Source: Phytohabitans maris
GTDB lineage: Bacteria; Actinomycetota; Actinomycetes; Mycobacteriales; Micromonosporaceae
Length of the DNA: 64,000 nucleotides
NCBI RefSeq assembly: GCF_031085175.1
Contig: NZ_JAVHUY010000048.1
Coordinates: 1-64,000, forward strand
Direction of reading: 5' to 3'
Part shown: positions 60,918 through 64,000 of the stretch, piece after piece
Layout of the letters: each line of letters starts with the position of its first letter
Position numbering within the stretch: the stretch's first letter is position 1
Program-made: the position numbers and the translations under genes
Notes under the pieces: model-generated
Told to the model about the DNA's origin: nothing
The model's input: the letters and a program-made list of their open reading frames with translations, nothing else
The model's database searches: none

Positions 60918-63034
60918 CCGTCTTCGCCGGCGACCTCGACATCGTCCGGGCGGAAGCGTCCGGCGACGGGCCGTTGTGGTGCTCGCTGCCTGAAGCGGCG
61001 CTGCCGGACCTCACGGCCAGGCCCGGTCTCGTCCGGGTTTCGGTGCCCTCCGGCGCCACCGCCCTGGCCCGGCTGACCACGCACGCCGCCGGCGACCGGA
61101 TCCGGGTCGACCGGTCGCTGCGCGTCACACTGCGCTGCAAGGTCGGCGACCGGCTGACCGTCGCGCCGGCCATCGGCCCCGACGGCGCCCCGATCGGGGA
61201 GAGCGTCGCCGAGGTCACCGTCGCCGCCGCCGGCGACCTCGCCGCGCTGCTGGAGGCGGGACTGGAGGAGCGGCTGGGCAAGCACCTGCACTCCACCGGC
61301 GTGCCGCTGACCGCCGGAGCGGTGTTGCACGTCGACCTGCTGCCCGGTCTCGGCACGACGATCTGCCGGGTCACCGAGCTGGCCGGCGCCGAGGGCCTGG
61401 CCGGGCCGAACACCGCGGTGCGGGTCCGCTTCGGCACCGACCTGCGGTTTACCGACGTCTCGCAGCGGGTCACGTTCGCCGACGTCGGCGGGCTCCCGAC
61501 CGTGCTCGCGGCGGCGCGCGAGATCGTCGAACTGCCGATCGCCTCGCCGTGGGCCTACCGCCAGCTCGGCGTCAACCCCATCCGCGGCGTCATCTTCCAC
61601 GGCGCGCCGGGCACCGGCAAGACGTTCGTCGCCCGCGCCGTCGCGAACGAGCTGAACGCCCGCACGTTCCAGATCAACGGTGCGGACGTCGCCGGGCGGA
61701 TGGCGTCCGAGGCCCAGGACGCGCTGCGCCGCATCTTCCACGAGGCGCAGCACCACACACCGTCGATCGTGATCATCGACGAGGTGGACGCGCTGGCGCC
61801 GGCCCGCGAGCACCTCGGCTCGCAGAAGGACTCCAAGCTCGTCTCGCAGCTGCTCACGATGATGGACGGGATGCACGGCTCCGAGGGCATGGTCGTCATC
61901 GGCACCACCAACCGGATCGAGGCGATCGACCCGGCCCTTCGGCGACCCGGCCGGTTCGAGCGCGAGCTGCGCTTCACGCTGCCCGACGCGCGCGGGCGCC
62001 TGGAGATCCTCGACGTGCAGAGCCGCGACATGCCCCTGACCCCGGCGGCCGCCGCGGCGCTGCCCGTGGTCGCCGACCGTACCGGCGGCTTCGCCGGCGC
62101 CGACCTGGTCGCGGTCTGCCGCGAGGCGGCGTTGCGGACCCTCCGGGTCGCGGGTGTCTGCGGCGGCCCGCCTCCGGTCGACGCGGAGCACCTGTTCGCC
62201 GCGCTGGAGCAGGTCGAGCCGGCGGCACTGCGCGGGGTCGCCCGATTCGCCGCACGGCCCCGGTGGTCGGGTCTGGCCGGCATGACGGCGCTCAAGGACG
62301 AGCTGCGCCGCGGCGTCGAGCTGGCCCGCGCCCATCCCCACCTGCTCGAGCTGATGGAGCTGCCGGCCAGCACGGCGCTGCTGCTGCACGGCCCCAGCGG
62401 CAACGGCAAGTCGACGCTGGCCGCCGGGCTCGCCGCCGAGGTCGGCGTACACCTGGTGCACGTACGCGGGCCGGAGCTGTTCAGCAAGTGGCTCGGCGAG
62501 TCGGAGAGCGCGCTGCGGCACGCGTTCACGGTGGCGCACCAGGTGGCGCCCAGCGTCATCGTGCTCGACCAGCTCGAGGTGATCGCCCCGCGGACGGTGG
62601 CGGAGAACGACCCCGCCGCCGCCCGGATGCGCGAGCAGCTCTTCGCCGAGCTCGACGCCATCGCGTCGGACGGCGACGTCTGGGTGGTGGCCACCGCGGA
62701 CGACCTGGACGCGGTCGACCCCGCGGTGCTGCGCGGCGGCCGCTTCGACCGGCGGATCGAGGTGGGGCCCCCGGACGCCGCCGACCGGGAAGCCATCGCG
62801 CGCCGGCTCCTGGGCGGCACCGCGCGGTACCTGGACGCCGACCTCGACCAGGCGGTCGCCGCGGTCGTCGCGGCGACCGAGGGCGCCTCCCGGGCCGCGG
62901 TCCGCGGCCGCTGCGAGCGCGCCAAGCTCGCCGCGCTCGGGCGCCACCTCGACGCCGGGGCCCGGGGCCGGATCGAGATCCGCGTCGACGACATCAGCAA
63001 GTCAGGGGTCATGGAACCGCCGAAGGCGAAGTGA
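60914..63034 (+). CDS. p97/Cdc48-like double AAA+ ATPase
   Basis: The 706-residue protein has a Cdc48-type N domain (residues 40-175; RIRVDRSLRVTLRCKVGDRLTV matches the double-psi barrel). D1 carries Walker A GAPGTGKT (230-237) and Walker B IVIIDEVD with Glu290. D2 carries Walker A GPSGNGKS (493-500), the pore loop FSKWLGES and Walker B VIVLDQ. Position 553 of D2 is Gln where the catalytic Glu is expected, the same change used to trap ATP-bound mutants. Arg-finger motifs are present in both (RRPGRFER, RGGRFDRR). It should form a hexamer that remodels or unfolds proteins, with hydrolysis probably only in D1. In this operon it may be an activase for one of the enzymes. Confidence 0.92.
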   Translation: MTVFAGDLDIVRAEASGDGPLWCSLPEAALPDLTARPGLVRVSVPSGATALARLTTHAAGDRIRVDRSLRVTLRCKVGDRLTVAPAIGPDGAPIGESVAEVTVAAAGDLAALLEAGLEERLGKHLHSTGVPLTAGAVLHVDLLPGLGTTICRVTELAGAEGLAGPNTAVRVRFGTDLRFTDVSQRVTFADVGGLPTVLAAAREIVELPIASPWAYRQLGVNPIRGVIFHGAPGTGKTFVARAVANELNARTFQINGADVAGRMASEAQDALRRIFHEAQHHTPSIVIIDEVDALAPAREHLGSQKDSKLVSQLLTMMDGMHGSEGMVVIGTTNRIEAIDPALRRPGRFERELRFTLPDARGRLEILDVQSRDMPLTPAAAAALPVVADRTGGFAGADLVAVCREAALRTLRVAGVCGGPPPVDAEHLFAALEQVEPAALRGVARFAARPRWSGLAGMTALKDELRRGVELARAHPHLLELMELPASTALLLHGPSGNGKSTLAAGLAAEVGVHLVHVRGPELFSKWLGESESALRHAFTVAHQVAPSVIVLDQLEVIAPRTVAENDPAAARMREQLFAELDAIASDGDVWVVATADDLDAVDPAVLRGGRFDRRIEVGPPDAADREAIARRLLGGTARYLDADLDQAVAAVVAATEGASRAAVRGRCERAKLAALGRHLDAGARGRIEIRVDDISKSGVMEPPKAK

Positions 63035-63045
63035 GGGAGGCCGGC

Positions 63046-63558
63046 ATGGGCCAGCAACGACAGATGGAGAAGCAACGCGAGCTGGAGGAGGCGGGGTACA
63101 GCGAGCCGTACGCCCGCGCGATGGCGGTGCTGGCCGAGCGGGACGAGCGGGCCCGTACCGGCAAGGTGGTCATCCGGCAGTCCGACCGCGAATGGCTCAC
63201 CGACCGGATGGCCGCCCGGTGCCTCTACTACCTCGACCACCACTACGAGGACTCGGCGAACGTCGACTGGCGGGTCTTCTGCCACGACATCGTCACGCAG
63301 TCCGGCGGCCACCGGCACCAGGGCGGGCTGGCGCTGTTCGTGCTGGAGGGGCGGGGCGCGACCATCATGGACGGTGTCCGGTACGACTGGGAGGCCGGCG
63401 ACCTGGTGCTGCTTCCGGTCAAGCCCGACCAGGTGGACCACCAGCACATCAACCTCGGCGGAAACGCCAAGTGGCTGGCGTTCATCTACTCGCCGATGTG
63501 GCAGGCCGTGGCCAGCACGATGGTGCCGACGAAGGACCGCCCGGGATGGGACTCGTGA
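63046..63558 (+). CDS. Cupin-domain protein (second of two flanking the AAA+ gene)
   Basis: The 170-residue protein from ATG 63046 has GGGAGG just upstream. A helical leader (QMEKQRELEEAGYSEPYARAMAVLAERDERAR) precedes a cupin with better-preserved ligands (QSGGHRHQGGLALFVLEGRGATIMDG then WEAGDLVLLPV and DHQHINLGG). The HxH and later His residues are likely metal-binding, so dioxygenase-like chemistry is possible. It shares domain layout with the cupin before the AAA+ gene. GTG 63031, adding five residues, is an alternative start. Confidence 0.8.
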   Translation: MGQQRQMEKQRELEEAGYSEPYARAMAVLAERDERARTGKVVIRQSDREWLTDRMAARCLYYLDHHYEDSANVDWRVFCHDIVTQSGGHRHQGGLALFVLEGRGATIMDGVRYDWEAGDLVLLPVKPDQVDHQHINLGGNAKWLAFIYSPMWQAVASTMVPTKDRPGWDS

Positions 63559-64000
63559 ACCGGTGGGGACTGTCGCTGGGCGTCAGCCCGCGCGAGCCGC
63601 TCACGAACGTGCCGGTGCTGGCCGCGCTGGGCGAGACGCTGGGCTTCGAGACACTGTGGTACATCGACTTCCAGCTCGGCATGAAGGACGTGTACGCGGC
63701 GATGTACCTCGCCGCCCAGGCAACCTCCCGGATGGAGATCGGCTCGGCGGTGACCAACCTGCAGACCCGGCACCCCACGGTGACCGCCAACGCCACCGCC
63801 GCGCTGGACGAGATCAGCGGCGGGCGTGCCCTGCTCGGCCTGGGTGCCGGCTGGTCGGCGGTGCTCGGCGCCGGGTACCAGCCGGCCCGGATGCCGCAGA
63901 TCCGCGCGGGCATCGCCGAGTTCCGCCGCCTGTTCACCGGCGAGGAGCAGGAGCTGTACGGCACGACGGTGAAGCTGGCCACGGCCCGCCGGCAGATCCC
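63555..64000 (+). CDS. Luciferase-like (LLM) flavin-dependent oxidoreductase, partial
   Basis: The first 148 residues of a luciferase-like monooxygenase lie at the right edge (GTG 63555, GTGA coupling; ATG 63546 is an alternative). Blocks LGVSPREPLTNVPVLAALGETLGFETLWYIDF and GGRALLGLGAGWSAVLGA are typical of F420- or FMN-dependent members. It would oxidise or reduce the pathway compound. The C-terminal half is outside the window. Confidence 0.85.
   Translation, partial: MNRWGLSLGVSPREPLTNVPVLAALGETLGFETLWYIDFQLGMKDVYAAMYLAAQATSRMEIGSAVTNLQTRHPTVTANATAALDEISGGRALLGLGAGWSAVLGAGYQPARMPQIRAGIAEFRRLFTGEEQELYGTTVKLATARRQI

Noticed and set aside
1-64000. tRNA, rRNA, CRISPR arrays, transposase or phage genes
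   Set aside because: No T-loop-like clusters with matching stems, no regularly spaced direct repeats and no transposase or integrase motifs were seen.

Overview
This is a very GC-rich window dense with regulators (ECF sigma, AraC, TetR, LacI, GntR, PucR, LuxR/AAA, ArsR, STAS). It carries many 4-base start/stop overlaps, GTG starts, an LPXTG-type surface protein, DtxR/IdeR-type iron boxes and a DUF574 methyltransferase. Together these point to a filamentous actinobacterium, probably Micromonosporaceae-like. That family assignment is an inference from gene content and style. No rRNA, tRNA, CRISPR array or intact insertion sequence was seen.

Layout. 0-5 kb: an ECF sigma factor with a trailing partial gene, an LPITG surface protein, a STAS protein, an AraC regulator, a SnoaL-like protein and two paralogous ABM-fold proteins (one with a Tat-like signal). 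5.7-9.5 kb: a three-gene molybdenum hydroxylase of PaoABC type. 9.5-24 kb: a mixed regulator and exporter region. It holds a SAM methyltransferase, a ferritin-like protein, a large LuxR regulator, a PucR regulator, a DksA-type protein, a SugE/Gdx guanidinium exporter behind a guanidine-III riboswitch, an SDR/TetR pair around a palindrome, a deletion scar joining the ends of a lost TetR-ABC exporter pair, a P1B-4 metal ATPase with its ArsR regulator, and an MFS exporter with a TetR gene. Two good iron boxes lie at the outer ends of the MFS-TetR-HugZ-like block (21.8-25.1 kb).

25.2-34.8 kb is a carbohydrate locus: a secreted GH16 hydrolase, two LacI regulators, an ABC importer, a Gfo/Idh/MocA oxidoreductase, a PmoA/DUF6807 protein and a cupin. 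Two nearly identical LacI-type operators, one at the GH16/lacI gap and one at the ABC promoter, tie these into one probable regulon. 35.1-39.5 kb holds a Trypco1-like small protein followed by one large trypsin-NTPase-WD40 protein, an architecture typical of actinobacterial conflict or signalling systems. Its reading frame is broken by one extra T. 39.8-42.3 kb has an FAD monooxygenase and an ArsR-fold regulator.

42.5-64 kb is a long same-strand catabolic locus of unknown substrate. It contains an enolase-superfamily enzyme, a TctCBA tripartite carboxylate importer, a GntR/FCD regulator with a fitting operator at the head of the locus, an AstE/AspA-type deacylase, a dihydroxyphthalate-decarboxylase-like protein, an M20 hydrolase and a RidA protein. 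These are followed by a thiolase-fold/DUF35 pair, an amidohydrolase, a flavoprotein fused to MmgE/PrpD, a second flavoprotein, an EthD-like protein, a CoA ligase, two cupins, a luciferase-like monooxygenase and, between the cupins, a complete p97/Cdc48-like double AAA+ ATPase. A likely reading is uptake of a carboxylated compound, deacylation or deamination, CoA activation, oxidation and carbon-carbon cleavage. The AAA+ machine, with a natural Glu-to-Gln change in its second Walker B motif, is the most unusual component.
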